The notes: generated by a model from the letters alone, not told the origin. A stretch of 30,327 nt of DNA from Pseudomonadota bacterium (GCA_021848375.1 JAJZUR010000003.1:1-30327); one strand, 5' to 3'. Positions 6,061-15,164 are shown, counted from the first letter of the stretch. Numbers and translations are program-made.

Positions 6061-8256
6061 ATGCATAGAATGGATTCTGTGGACCCCCAAAAAAGTAAGG
6101 CCTTTTTTAAAAAACGGGCTCATCGACCCTGGAATGCCGCTCTGCTGGAAAACACCATCGAAGAAGCAACGACACCCAAAATGCCGATTAACCACACTGC
6201 AAATAGGGTAGATGAAGAATTACAAGAAACCCTGATTGAAAAAACCAAACAACGCAATGAACTTTCCGAACTTTTAACATCGCCCGATGAAAATCGTTTA
6301 CTCATTGGTGGTTTTTTACATCCGCAAAATATATTTTTTCAACCAGAAGCGGGGAAATTAAATGAATCGAGCAATTTAATCGATGAATTAAAAAACAAAG
6401 AACAAGAAATTTTAACCCTTTCTAGTGATTTAAAAGTGGCAAAAGCCATGGAACAAGTCGAAAAATTGGAATTGTCTCGAAAAAAGGAAGAAGAAGCCAG
6501 AATGGCTGCAGAAAGTAAAGCTTTATTCGCAATACGAGAAGCCAAACTCGCCGCTGAACAAGCCTATAAAATTGAACAACAACTCAACAATGAAAAACAA
6601 ATGAGACTGAAGGAAGAAAAAAGCAAAAGACTTTTAGAAGAAAAAAACCTGGCTGCATTGAATGAAATAGCCAAAAATGAAGCTCTTTTACTGAAATATG
6701 AGCAAGCTCAGTTGGCAGCTGCTGAAAAAATTAAGCAAATTGAAGCAAATGCAGTTCTTCAACAACAAAGAGTTAAAAACGATGCGGAAGATAAAATAAA
6801 AAAAATCGTGGACGAAATGTGTTTACAGATCGAAAAACATAAAAAAATATGCAGTGATACAAATTTAGAGGCCGCCGAAGCCATCGCAGAGATGGAAAAG
6901 GCCGCGGATCTCAGACTAAAAGAAGTTGAATTGAATGCGGAACAAAGGATCAAACTTTTTGAAAAACAGGCAGAAGAAAAAATAGCCAGAATACAGGCGG
7001 ATTCAAATCGAAAAATCCAAGAAGCTTTACGACAAATACAGAGTCATGAAAAAGCCAAACAATCTGTGCAAACTTGGGCACAAAAAACAGTTGAAACAGC
7101 GCGTCAAGCAGAAGTGGCCAAAAAAGAAATGGAAGAAAAATTAACAGCATTAACCAAAACAGCTGAAGATAATCGACTTCAATTTCAAACAAAAATTGAC
7201 AATATGGCATCAGAAATTACGCAACTTAACAAACAAAATGAAAATATGAAAATTCAAAATGAAGAATTACTGATAAAATCACAGGCAGTTGAACAAAAAA
7301 ATGTGGACATTATTAATGAATTAGAAACCATCCAGGCCACAGCGGATAACGAGAGAGTCAAATTTGAGATTAAGACAACTACGCTTCTTTCTGAAACCCA
7401 TCAACTCAAAGAACAAAAATCTTCATTAGAACAGCAAAAAAATAAGCTGGAAACACAATTGGCTGAAGCAAATAGCTCAATACAAGCATTAAAAAATGTT
7501 ATTGAGACTGAAAGGAATTTAAGAAAAATCTTGGAACAAAAATTAGATGGCAGCACTATTCGCGTTGATGAACAAAAAAGAAAGCTTGTAGAAAACAAAA
7601 TTCTTGAACTAACAAAACAAATGGGAGATATGGAAGTTGTAAGATTTAAATTGGAAGAGACACTCGCTGAAACAGCAGAACAGCTAAATAAATTACGAAT
7701 ACAGATGAAATCGGAAAAAATCGTAAAAGAATCCTTAGAGGTTCAGCTTAAAGAATCCATGGAAAAAGTATTTAACCTTGAAATTTTAAAACAAAAGGAA
7801 TACGATGCAAAACTAGCCGCCGAACAACAAATTATGGTTTTATTAGGACAAAGACAATATCTGGAAAAAGATCAAATCTTAAGTTCTGAAAAACTAACAG
7901 CGATGCTTAATCGCACAAAAGAATTAGAAATGGACTATGGCAATGAGAAATCCTTACGAATCTCAGCCGAGAAAGATATCTCTATCTTGCAGAGCCAGCT
8001 ACAACAATACATTGCAGAAAAAGTTCAGTATGAGCAAAAAATTGATGCTCTTTTTGAGCGAACGAGAGAATTAGAAGTAATGCTCAACTCTGAGATCTAC
8101 TTACGAAAAGAAGCGGAACGTCTAAAATCCATTGAAGAACAAGCGAAAAAATCAGCGCAAGAAAAAATTAGCCATGCCATTGAACAAGCTAACCAGATGG
8201 TGCTGAATGCGCTCGGTGGTTTGACTACGGTTGATGTTCCAACTGGTGAAATTTAG
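6061..8256 (+). CDS. large coiled-coil protein of unknown function
   Basis: This is a 731-residue protein without signal peptide or membrane helix. After a basic N-terminus (about residues 1-85, with FFKKRAHRPW near 15-25), it is almost entirely Lys/Glu/Gln/Ala heptads, a long coiled coil to about residue 715. It closes with a short non-helical tail, GGLTTVDVPTGEI. Two internal repeats can be seen (7140-7420 and 7890-8130). I chose the ATG at 6061 because GGAG lies 7 bases before it; an ATG in frame at 6028 has no such site. TATAAT at 6039-6044 may be its own -10. I recognise no family. A filament/scaffold protein or a secreted effector are both possible. The last 32 bases overlap the ferredoxin gene tail to tail. 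Confidence 0.8.
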   Translation: MHRMDSVDPQKSKAFFKKRAHRPWNAALLENTIEEATTPKMPINHTANRVDEELQETLIEKTKQRNELSELLTSPDENRLLIGGFLHPQNIFFQPEAGKLNESSNLIDELKNKEQEILTLSSDLKVAKAMEQVEKLELSRKKEEEARMAAESKALFAIREAKLAAEQAYKIEQQLNNEKQMRLKEEKSKRLLEEKNLAALNEIAKNEALLLKYEQAQLAAAEKIKQIEANAVLQQQRVKNDAEDKIKKIVDEMCLQIEKHKKICSDTNLEAAEAIAEMEKAADLRLKEVELNAEQRIKLFEKQAEEKIARIQADSNRKIQEALRQIQSHEKAKQSVQTWAQKTVETARQAEVAKKEMEEKLTALTKTAEDNRLQFQTKIDNMASEITQLNKQNENMKIQNEELLIKSQAVEQKNVDIINELETIQATADNERVKFEIKTTTLLSETHQLKEQKSSLEQQKNKLETQLAEANSSIQALKNVIETERNLRKILEQKLDGSTIRVDEQKRKLVENKILELTKQMGDMEVVRFKLEETLAETAEQLNKLRIQMKSEKIVKESLEVQLKESMEKVFNLEILKQKEYDAKLAAEQQIMVLLGQRQYLEKDQILSSEKLTAMLNRTKELEMDYGNEKSLRISAEKDISILQSQLQQYIAEKVQYEQKIDALFERTRELEVMLNSEIYLRKEAERLKSIEEQAKKSAQEKISHAIEQANQMVLNALGGLTTVDVPTGEI

Positions 8257-8476
8257 CCAATAGTTCTTCTTTGGATTCAACAAATGCGGGATCCTGAGGA
8301 ATGCAATCGACCGGGCACACTGATTGACACTGTGGCACATCAAAATGCCCCACACATTCTGTACAACGACTGGGATCAATCACATAATATTCACTGCCCA
8401 TTGAAATCGCCTCATTAGGGCATGCAGGTTCACAGACATCGCAATTAATACATTCATCGGTTATCTTTAACGCCAT
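8225..8476 (-). CDS. yfhL: YfhL-type 2[4Fe-4S] ferredoxin
   Basis: This 83-residue electron carrier holds two [4Fe-4S] clusters. The first cysteine set is CINCDVCEPACP (residues 9-20). The second begins CTEC (38-41), has an extended loop of eight residues before the next Cys, and ends SVCP. That long loop is characteristic of the YfhL/Allochromatium-type ferredoxin. An AAGGTG ribosome-binding site lies before the ATG, 9 bases after the coaD stop, so it is the last gene of hemE-coaD-yfhL. Adjacency to coaD is a recurrent arrangement in gammaproteobacteria. Its 3' end overlaps the convergent coiled-coil gene by 32 bases. Confidence 0.93.
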   Translation of the reverse strand: MALKITDECINCDVCEPACPNEAISMGSEYYVIDPSRCTECVGHFDVPQCQSVCPVDCIPQDPAFVESKEELLAKFHQLEHQP

Positions 8477-8485
8477 TTTCGCACC

Positions 8486-8965
8486 TTATTTAAATCGTTC
8501 CTTTAGCTTACCAGAAACTATTGGATGGACAAAATGGCTTACATCTCCCCCTAAAGAAGCGATTTCTCTTACTAAAGTTGAAGAAATGAAAGAATAGGAT
8601 TCGGAAGGGGTTAGGAACAGCGTTTCAATAGATGGCATTAAATGCCGATTCATATTCGCTAATTGAAATTCATATTCAAAATCAGATACAACTCGTAAAC
8701 CACGTACAATAGCCTTCGCTTTCTTTTTTTCTGCAAAATCCATCAATAAATTTGAGAACCCGCATACTTCAACATTCTTCAAATGAGCTAAAACTGTTTC
8801 TGCCATCAGAACTCGGTCCGCCAAACTAAAACTAGGATCTTTTCTTTTGTTTTCAGCAATTGCAACCACAACGGTACCAAATAGCTTTGAGGCTCGCTCA
8901 ATGAGATCTTGATGACCATTAGTGATAGGATCAAACGTTCCAGGAAAAATTACAGTGCCTTGCAT
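8486..8965 (-). CDS. coaD: phosphopantetheine adenylyltransferase
   Basis: CoaD transfers AMP from ATP to 4'-phosphopantetheine, the penultimate step of coenzyme A synthesis, in the cytosol. At 159 residues it is the standard length. The nucleotidyltransferase motif GTFDPITNGH lies at about 8-17, the conserved RGLR near 88-91, and ISSTLVRE near 127-134. A GGGAG ribosome-binding site stands 6 bases before the ATG. It lies 9 bases after hemE and 9 bases before the ferredoxin, so these three are probably cotranscribed. Confidence 0.97.
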   Translation of the reverse strand: MQGTVIFPGTFDPITNGHQDLIERASKLFGTVVVAIAENKRKDPSFSLADRVLMAETVLAHLKNVEVCGFSNLLMDFAEKKKAKAIVRGLRVVSDFEYEFQLANMNRHLMPSIETLFLTPSESYSFISSTLVREIASLGGDVSHFVHPIVSGKLKERFK

Positions 8966-8974
8966 TTTTACTCC

Positions 8975-10036
8975 CTAACTCTTATGATACGGTGCACTAA
9001 AAGTGTGGACTGCTTCTAGTAAAATCGTAACTTTTTCTGGATCAATATCCGGGTAAATTCCGTGACCCAAATTAAACACATGGCCAGAACCCACCCCGAA
9101 TTGCCGCAACGTTTTTTTCACTTCACTTTGAATACAGGCCACATTTCCATATAATACCGCCGGATCTAAATTGCCTTGTAAGGCAACTTTATGCCCAATT
9201 AAATCTCGCGCTTTATCTAATGGCATCGTCCAGTCTAAGCCTACTGCATCGCACCCACTACAAGCAATGGCAGAAAGATACGGTCCACTATTTTTTGTAA
9301 ATAATATAAAGGGAATTCGTTTTCCTTCATAAACTCGTAACACATTTTTAACAATATCTTCCATATAATTCAAAGAAAAATCGCGATAATCTGGGTTTGA
9401 TAATATACCACCCCAGGTATCAAAGATCATCACGACATCAGCACCTGCAACAATTTGCGCATTTATGTAATTAATGAGGGTTTTTGATAAATGTTCTAAC
9501 AAACGATGCAGGGCTTCTGGTTCAGCATACAGCATTTTTTTTATTTTAGAAAAACTTTTTGAAGAACCTCCTTCTACCATGTAGGTTGCAATGGTCCACG
9601 GACTTCCTGCGAAACCAATCAAAGGAACTTTATTTTGTAAAGCTGCTTTGGTTGTGCGTATGGCATCCATTACATATCTTAATTCTGTTTCTGGATCAAC
9701 GGTTGGTAATTGTTCTATATCCCGTAATGACTGGATTGGATTTAAAAAGCGAGGTCCTTCATTTTCGACAAACTGTAATCCCAAATTAAATGCATCGGGA
9801 ATGGTTAAAATATCAGAAAATATAATGGCCGCATCTAATGGATAACGTTCTAGGGGTTGCAACGTCACTTCACAGGCTAATTCGGGCGTTTTGCAGAGCG
9901 TTAAAAAATCTTTGGCTTTATTTCTAACCGAACGATATTCAGGTAAGTAGCGCCCCGCTTGACGCATAATCCACACGGGTGTGCGATCCACGGGCTCTCG
10001 AAATAGCGCTTGTATAAGCCGATGTTGAGTAAACAT
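8975..10036 (-). CDS. hemE: uroporphyrinogen decarboxylase
   Basis: HemE removes four acetate carboxyl groups from uroporphyrinogen III to give coproporphyrinogen III in heme synthesis. At 353 residues it is full length. The N-terminal signature PVWIMRQAGRYLPEYR (about 21-36) contains the active-site Arg residues. The catalytic-Asp region FSDIL (about 73-77), the GFAGSPWT motif and the C-terminal FNLGHGIYPD motif are intact. The ATG at 10034-10036 has only a weak ribosome-binding site. The leader (promoter 10098-10127) contains a stable hairpin at 10063-10097. It heads the hemE-coaD-yfhL operon. Confidence 0.97.
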   Translation of the reverse strand: MFTQHRLIQALFREPVDRTPVWIMRQAGRYLPEYRSVRNKAKDFLTLCKTPELACEVTLQPLERYPLDAAIIFSDILTIPDAFNLGLQFVENEGPRFLNPIQSLRDIEQLPTVDPETELRYVMDAIRTTKAALQNKVPLIGFAGSPWTIATYMVEGGSSKSFSKIKKMLYAEPEALHRLLEHLSKTLINYINAQIVAGADVVMIFDTWGGILSNPDYRDFSLNYMEDIVKNVLRVYEGKRIPFILFTKNSGPYLSAIACSGCDAVGLDWTMPLDKARDLIGHKVALQGNLDPAVLYGNVACIQSEVKKTLRQFGVGSGHVFNLGHGIYPDIDPEKVTILLEAVHTFSAPYHKS

Positions 10037-10062
10037 GTTAACTTTCTTAATACTGGTTGGGT

Positions 10063-10127
10063 AAAGGCGCCAAGCACCCTAGGCACCTGACGCCTTTATT
10101 GTATAGCAGTTAGCTCCCCGTATTCAA
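10063..10127 (-). promoter_or_regulatory. hemE promoter and leader hairpin
   Basis: On the minus strand TTGAAT (10127-10122) is followed after 18 bases by TACAAT (10103-10098), giving a predicted start near 10091. The -35 lies inside the last codons of pilQ. The leader would open with a hairpin whose AAAGGCG/CGCCTTT arms are at 10097-10091 and 10069-10063. It has no strong T-run, so it may be a partial terminator for pilQ or a 5' stabilising stem for hemE. Confidence 0.5.
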
Positions 10128-12299
10128 TGGATTCACAATTTTGGGCGTTAAGAAGATGATCAATTCTTTTGGAGTGTATTGAGAATATCGATTTCTAAAG
10201 ATGGCTCCAATAAAAGGCAGGTCCCCAAAGAACGGTACTTTTGCAAATTGTTTGGTATCCAATATCGATAAAACCCCCCCTAATACCACTGTTTCACCAT
10301 TATCAATTAATACCTTGGTTTGCAAACGGTTCGTATTAACGACCGGTCCTGCAGCAACGGTAGCGCCTTGCGTGTCATTGGAAATTTGCAAATCTAAAGA
10401 AATCCTATCATCCGGCGTGATGTGCGGGGTGACTTCTAATTTAAGTGCAGCAGTTTTATAAGAAACGCTGGTTGCACCACTCGAGCTTGCTTCCAAATAG
10501 GGAATGTCAACGCCTTGTTCAACAGTCGCCTTATTTTGATCCATAGTCACTAATTTGGGTCGCGCAACCGTTTTACTGCGTGTCTCATATTCTAAAGCTT
10601 GCAATTCGAGATCCAATAATGTGCCGTTCGGCAATTTGGCCAACGCAAATCCTGCTGAAGCAGGATTAAGTCCCGCAGCGCCATAAACGGTTCCCGCCGT
10701 CGTAACGCCGAAGTCACTAAAAAATCCTTCGGTATTGTTTACTGTCGGAGGCGTACCACCATAAGTTTGCTGCTTAATATTGGCGTTTGGTGGATTCTCC
10801 GCAGTGGTAAAATCGGCATTAGAAGCGGGGACACCGCTTTGTCCATTGCCATTGGTATAATCACCAATTGCACGCGCTCTATCAATCGTTCCGCCAATCC
10901 CTAAGCGTCGATGACCAAGCCCGAGATTGGCACCTCCCCCAAATTGCATGCCTAATGTCGATTCTAATGTCTTATCGGCGGTAACAATTTGTGTCGAAAT
11001 TTCTACTTGTCTTACCGGTATATCTAATTTTTTTAATAAGGCACGAATTTCATTTAATTTATTTGCAACGTCTTGCACCAATAAGGTATTGGTTCTTTTG
11101 TCTACACTCACTGTACCACGGCTCGTCATGAGAGAATTGGTTTTATCTTTTAATAATGTTGCGAAGTCCTCTGCATTCGCATAGTTTACTTGAATTAATT
11201 CGGATTTCATCGGCCCTAAATCTTGAACCTGCTTTTGTCCTTCTAATTCGACTTTTTCTCGGGCAGCAATTTCACTCGCCGGACCCACCAACATCACATT
11301 ACCATATTGACGTTTATCCAAGCCTTCTGTCTTTAAAATAATATCTAATGCTTGATCCCAGGGAATATCTTGCAATCGCAGGGTCACATTTCCCTTCACA
11401 TTATCGCTGGTAATAATATTAAACCCTGAAAAATCGGCAATGATCTGCAAAACTGCTCGCAATTCAATGTCTTGAAAATTTAAAGATATTTTGTCTCCGG
11501 TATACTGCCCGTTCGCCTCTTTAGCGGCCAATTTTTCTTCCGTGGTTTTTGCTCTTAATTCAATAACAAATTGCTTATCAACTTGATAGGCTATTTTTTC
11601 GTAATCCCCCGCTGTTTGAATTAACAAGTCGACATTGGGGCCCGCCCTGGAAATATCGACACTTTTCACGGGTGTTGAAAAATCCGTTACATCATATTTT
11701 TTTATCAATCTATCTTCGACTCCCGCCCCTGCAAAAAGAGCGGTCACATTACCATTCGCATCTTCTTTCATATCAACCGAAATATCTGAGGTCGATAAAT
11801 CAACAATAACTTTACCTTCTCCTTGCGCACCTTTCCTAAAATCAAAGGCTGTAATCTGATAATTAGCATGTGAACAAGCATGCTTATTTTTAAGACCGGG
11901 TTTAACTTTTTCTTCGACTAAAGAAATCTTTACCACATGACCCTCAACCGATACATCATAGGGTATTATTTCTGAAACATCTAGAATTAAACGGGTTTTA
12001 TTGTCTGTTTCTACCGCTTTAATCCCTTTTAAAACGCTATCGGATATCTTTTGATTATTTGCTTCTTTAGAAAGTTTATTGCGCACATTTTCAAAATCAA
12101 AAATAATCGAAGCGGGTGTTTCTACCGAAAAACTTTTAGGCTTCGAAACTGATCCAGAAAACTGTAAAATAATTTGAAAGCGATTTCCATACCCTGGAAC
12201 CAAGTCAATATTTTTTAACTCTGCCTTCTCGCCTGCATACGCGATTCCGCTGAATATGATTGCCAGTAACCCAACCAATCTCATCAATTGTCGTTTCAT
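10110..12299 (-). CDS. pilQ: type IV pilus secretin PilQ
   Basis: PilQ forms the outer-membrane channel through which the type IV pilus passes. It has 729 residues from the ATG at 12297-12299, chosen because AGGGG lies just upstream inside the end of pilP; six upstream codons are probably not used. It has a signal peptide (KRQ then a hydrophobic core, cleavage near AYA-GEK), two AMIN-type peptidoglycan-binding regions (about 30-130 and 155-255), an STN/N0 domain beginning ISLNFQDIELRAVL (about 268), an N1 domain, and the C-terminal secretin domain ending in KELIIFLTPKIV. A Gly/Asn/Thr-rich insert of about 100 residues interrupts the secretin domain (10650-10950). It is the last gene of pilMNOPQ. 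Confidence 0.96.
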   Translation of the reverse strand: MKRQLMRLVGLLAIIFSGIAYAGEKAELKNIDLVPGYGNRFQIILQFSGSVSKPKSFSVETPASIIFDFENVRNKLSKEANNQKISDSVLKGIKAVETDNKTRLILDVSEIIPYDVSVEGHVVKISLVEEKVKPGLKNKHACSHANYQITAFDFRKGAQGEGKVIVDLSTSDISVDMKEDANGNVTALFAGAGVEDRLIKKYDVTDFSTPVKSVDISRAGPNVDLLIQTAGDYEKIAYQVDKQFVIELRAKTTEEKLAAKEANGQYTGDKISLNFQDIELRAVLQIIADFSGFNIITSDNVKGNVTLRLQDIPWDQALDIILKTEGLDKRQYGNVMLVGPASEIAAREKVELEGQKQVQDLGPMKSELIQVNYANAEDFATLLKDKTNSLMTSRGTVSVDKRTNTLLVQDVANKLNEIRALLKKLDIPVRQVEISTQIVTADKTLESTLGMQFGGGANLGLGHRRLGIGGTIDRARAIGDYTNGNGQSGVPASNADFTTAENPPNANIKQQTYGGTPPTVNNTEGFFSDFGVTTAGTVYGAAGLNPASAGFALAKLPNGTLLDLELQALEYETRSKTVARPKLVTMDQNKATVEQGVDIPYLEASSSGATSVSYKTAALKLEVTPHITPDDRISLDLQISNDTQGATVAAGPVVNTNRLQTKVLIDNGETVVLGGVLSILDTKQFAKVPFFGDLPFIGAIFRNRYSQYTPKELIIFLTPKIVNPLNTGS

Positions 12300-12300
12300 T

Positions 12301-12846
12301 TTATTCCCCTTTTGCATTCGTCACGGGTTTTAGCATCTGGATTTTGGCCATATGCTCACGCCATGTTCCCATGCTATCTGCTACCCATTCCTGAACTTCA
12401 ATTCCATTTTGATTCACTTTAACTATTTTTCCTGAATTTTGTCCGATATAGTTACCCACATGGGCAAGATGAACAATCTGATTCTTATCTTTTAATAGAG
12501 CAAAAAATATGCCATTACGTTCTAAAGTTCCTACCATTTGAAAGGAATCTAATGGAAAGGCCTCTAAAGGCTCACGCGGTCGATTCAAATCTGGGCCATT
12601 TATTTGAGATAATCCTGGCTTTTGTGCATTACTCAACACAAAAGGTTGAAAAGGATCACGCGCGTTTGTTGCTTTATATACAAATGGCTCAGTAGGAGTA
12701 TATTTTGGAATAACAGCCTTATAAGGAATCTTATGCTCCTTGGTTCTTTTAATAAACTCTATAACCGAAGGATCTGGATCAGAAGAACATCCGCACAAAA
12801 TGGTATTTGCTATGCCAATGATACAAATCCTCACTATTCTTATCAT
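12301..12846 (-). CDS. pilP: type IV pilus lipoprotein PilP
   Basis: PilP is the inner-membrane-anchored lipoprotein that bridges PilN/PilO to PilQ. It has 181 residues, with a short lipoprotein signal and the lipobox LCGC putting the modified Cys at residue 20. The C-terminal half contains the PilP beta domain: FQMVGTLERNGIFFALL, then VGNYIGQNSGKIVKV. The ATG overlaps the pilO stop by 4 bases, and the stop lies one base before the pilQ ATG, so translation is tightly coupled. Confidence 0.94.
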   Translation of the reverse strand: MIRIVRICIIGIANTILCGCSSDPDPSVIEFIKRTKEHKIPYKAVIPKYTPTEPFVYKATNARDPFQPFVLSNAQKPGLSQINGPDLNRPREPLEAFPLDSFQMVGTLERNGIFFALLKDKNQIVHLAHVGNYIGQNSGKIVKVNQNGIEVQEWVADSMGTWREHMAKIQMLKPVTNAKGE

Positions 12847-13445
12847 TTCGATTGTTCCTTAGCCGTTATCCAATAGGTCTTGGCTACAACATCCATACTG
12901 AGCGAACCCCGTCCTTTTGAGTCATTCTTTTTCATCGTAAAATCATGCAGCGTAATTATTCTTTGTAAACCGGAAATTTTGCTGGAAAATTCAGCAAGGC
13001 TCTTATAATCGCCCGTGATTGTCATCTCGATTGGGCTTTCTTCATAAAAGCCCATACTTTCATGCTTCCCTGGAATAATTGTAACAAATTGCAATCCGTA
13101 GCTATTGGCTTGCTGGGTAATATCTTCCAATAATCCCGCTTCTTCGTTATCAATTGGTAACTGTTCCGTCAATTTGGTAAGCTGTTCTGACACCAACTTT
13201 ACTTCCTTCTTATATTCCCCCAGGTTGGCGACTTTCTGCTGAGTATCAAAAAAAAGTTGGCTCGCTTCTTTTTGTTTTTTCTGCAGTGTGCTCAAAGTAT
13301 CCAGCATGTCACTCAAATCAATGCTATAGCCAATATAAAAGGTGAACAATGAAACCAATACCATCAATGTCCCCTTTAGAACCATCGGCCAACTACCGAT
13401 ATCATCTAACTTAAGCTCACTTATGCGAACGCCTGCAATTTCCAC
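12843..13445 (-). CDS. pilO: type IV pilus assembly protein PilO
   Basis: PilO pairs with PilN in the inner membrane as part of the alignment complex. At 200 residues it has a short cytoplasmic N-terminus, one helix at about 26-44, a coiled coil (about 48-95) and a ferredoxin-like periplasmic domain with the characteristic ESPIEMTITGDYKSLAEF segment. The start is GTG (13443-13445), sharing its G with the TAG of pilN, with GGGAG 6 bases upstream. Confidence 0.94.
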   Translation of the reverse strand: MEIAGVRISELKLDDIGSWPMVLKGTLMVLVSLFTFYIGYSIDLSDMLDTLSTLQKKQKEASQLFFDTQQKVANLGEYKKEVKLVSEQLTKLTEQLPIDNEEAGLLEDITQQANSYGLQFVTIIPGKHESMGFYEESPIEMTITGDYKSLAEFSSKISGLQRIITLHDFTMKKNDSKGRGSLSMDVVAKTYWITAKEQSK

Positions 13446-14101
13446 TAATCACTCCCAATAATTAAAGATTGAGTAAATGTTATTTTAAAGTTAAGGCCTA
13501 CCCCATCCTTATTAATTGCAACCTCATTTAATTTGAGATCGGTTATCCATTTAATATTTTCTAGGTTCTTCATTAACACCGATATACTGCCATTGGTTAA
13601 GGAAACGCCTTCTAGATAAACCAGATACCCCTTTGGCGTTACAACGGCAAGATCGGTGTTATTTTTTTCATTTTCTTGGCTATTGCTCTTTGTTAGCGAC
13701 GTCTCTAGATTATGGTTCGTCTGCTCCTCTGTTATTTCTTTTCGTGACATTTCTGTTAAATAAATATTTTCAGGCAATACAGCAGGAATTGCATCAAACA
13801 AACGAACAATCGAAGTTCTATCAACTGCTAATAACTGGATAACGCTCATTCGTGTATAAAGCTGTTTTTTATCCTGCTGCAAACCTTGAACCTCAACAAC
13901 CTCAGATCTAATATCTTTCAAAGCGGCGTTTATATAACTTATATTGGCATTTTCAACAGTGATCCGATGGCTCAAATACATATCAATTAAAATCACTGCC
14001 ACAATCGATAGCCCAACAACCCCGCCTAATTGGACGTAATATGACAAATTTTGCGCTTTTTTGCGTTCTTCCCGCCAAGGGAGTAGATTAATTTTACTCA
14101 T
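13445..14101 (-). CDS. pilN: type IV pilus assembly protein PilN
   Basis: PilN carries the cytoplasmic N-terminal INLLPWREERK motif that binds PilM, followed by one membrane helix (about 26-46) and a periplasmic coiled-coil/ferredoxin-like domain. From the ATG at 14099-14101 it has 218 residues. I chose this start because AAGGA lies 9 bases before it; a TTG two codons upstream is too close to that site. It overlaps the pilM end by 8 bases. An Asn/Glu/Lys-rich linker near residues 130-155 makes it a little longer than many PilN proteins. Confidence 0.94.
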   Translation of the reverse strand: MSKINLLPWREERKKAQNLSYYVQLGGVVGLSIVAVILIDMYLSHRITVENANISYINAALKDIRSEVVEVQGLQQDKKQLYTRMSVIQLLAVDRTSIVRLFDAIPAVLPENIYLTEMSRKEITEEQTNHNLETSLTKSNSQENEKNNTDLAVVTPKGYLVYLEGVSLTNGSISVLMKNLENIKWITDLKLNEVAINKDGVGLNFKITFTQSLIIGSD

Positions 14102-15164
14102 TATCAAAAGTCCTTAACGCAAGACCACAAGCCATCATTAATCCAGGCGCGTCTGCCATTAAACTGTTTTTATCAACTTTTGTAGAAATTTCCATCTCTG
14201 AAAAAGGATTTGCAATAAACGTTTTAAATGACAATTTTTCTTGGATTAAACTTTCTAATCCAGGTAACAGTGAAACGCCTCCCGCTAAAACAATATGATT
14301 AACTTCTGCCTCTTCCGCAGAGGATGAAAAAGTCTGCAATGCACGACTTACTTGCTGAACGATCGTTTCTTTAAATGGCTCTAATACTTCTGTCACATAA
14401 TCTTCCGGTAATCCCCCGAATTTTTCAGCGGCAATGGCTTCTTCCAGCGATAAACCGTAACGTTTCTGGATCTCATCCGTTAGATGCTTGCCGCCAAAAG
14501 CTTGGTCTCGGTTATAAATAACCTTCAGATCTTTAAATACATAGAGCGTTGTATTGGTAGCGCCAATATCTATTAACGCAATCGTCACACCAGCCCCTTT
14601 AGCTGGCAAATGATTTACCACCAACCCAAACGCGCGTTCCATCACTAAACTTTCTAAATCAACCACAGTAGGCTTTAATCCCGCCTCTGTCACCGCAGAA
14701 ATGCGGATATCTACCGTTTCAAATCGAGCGGCAGCTAACAAGACATCAATTAAATTTGGGTTTTTGGTGTTAAGCCCAATAATTTCGAAATCAAAATAAA
14801 CCTCATCTAATGGGTAAGGAATATAACGATCCGCTTCTAACTCAATCTGTTCTTCCAATTCGCGCTCGGTAAATTCAGCATTCATTTGAATAATACGACT
14901 TAAAACTGCTGATCCTGCAACCGCAATGGCCGCAAACTTACGACGTACTCCAATCTGGCGAATTAACGCACGTAAGCTTTCTGCGACTTTATCGACCCCC
15001 TTAATGTTTTTCTCAATAACCGTTAAAGGCGGCAAAAGCACCTCGCCATAGGTTTCTACCTTGTATTGGCCGTTCACTCGGCTAAGCTCCAATACCTTGA
15101 TAGAGGAGGAACTGATATCAATCCCAACCAAAGGCGTTGAACTAACTTTGAAAAAATCAAACAC
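14094..15164 (-). CDS. pilM: type IV pilus assembly ATPase-fold protein PilM
   Basis: PilM is the actin-like cytoplasmic protein that binds ATP and the PilN tail at the base of the pilus. It has 356 residues, with phosphate-binding loops GIDISSSSIKVLEL (about 14-27) and IALIDIGATNTTL (about 196-208), and an adenosine-site AGGVSLLPGL near 296. The start is GTG (15162-15164) with AGGG 6 bases upstream. It heads pilMNOPQ and diverges from mrcA, the usual gammaproteobacterial order. Confidence 0.95.
   Translation of the reverse strand: MFDFFKVSSTPLVGIDISSSSIKVLELSRVNGQYKVETYGEVLLPPLTVIEKNIKGVDKVAESLRALIRQIGVRRKFAAIAVAGSAVLSRIIQMNAEFTERELEEQIELEADRYIPYPLDEVYFDFEIIGLNTKNPNLIDVLLAAARFETVDIRISAVTEAGLKPTVVDLESLVMERAFGLVVNHLPAKGAGVTIALIDIGATNTTLYVFKDLKVIYNRDQAFGGKHLTDEIQKRYGLSLEEAIAAEKFGGLPEDYVTEVLEPFKETIVQQVSRALQTFSSSAEEAEVNHIVLAGGVSLLPGLESLIQEKLSFKTFIANPFSEMEISTKVDKNSLMADAPGLMMACGLALRTFDNE

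Noticed and set aside
6120..7600. Several open frames on the minus strand within the coiled-coil gene
   Set aside because: They are shadows of a Lys/Glu-rich sequence (Phe/Leu/Ser-rich translations), lack ribosome-binding sites and do not resemble proteins.
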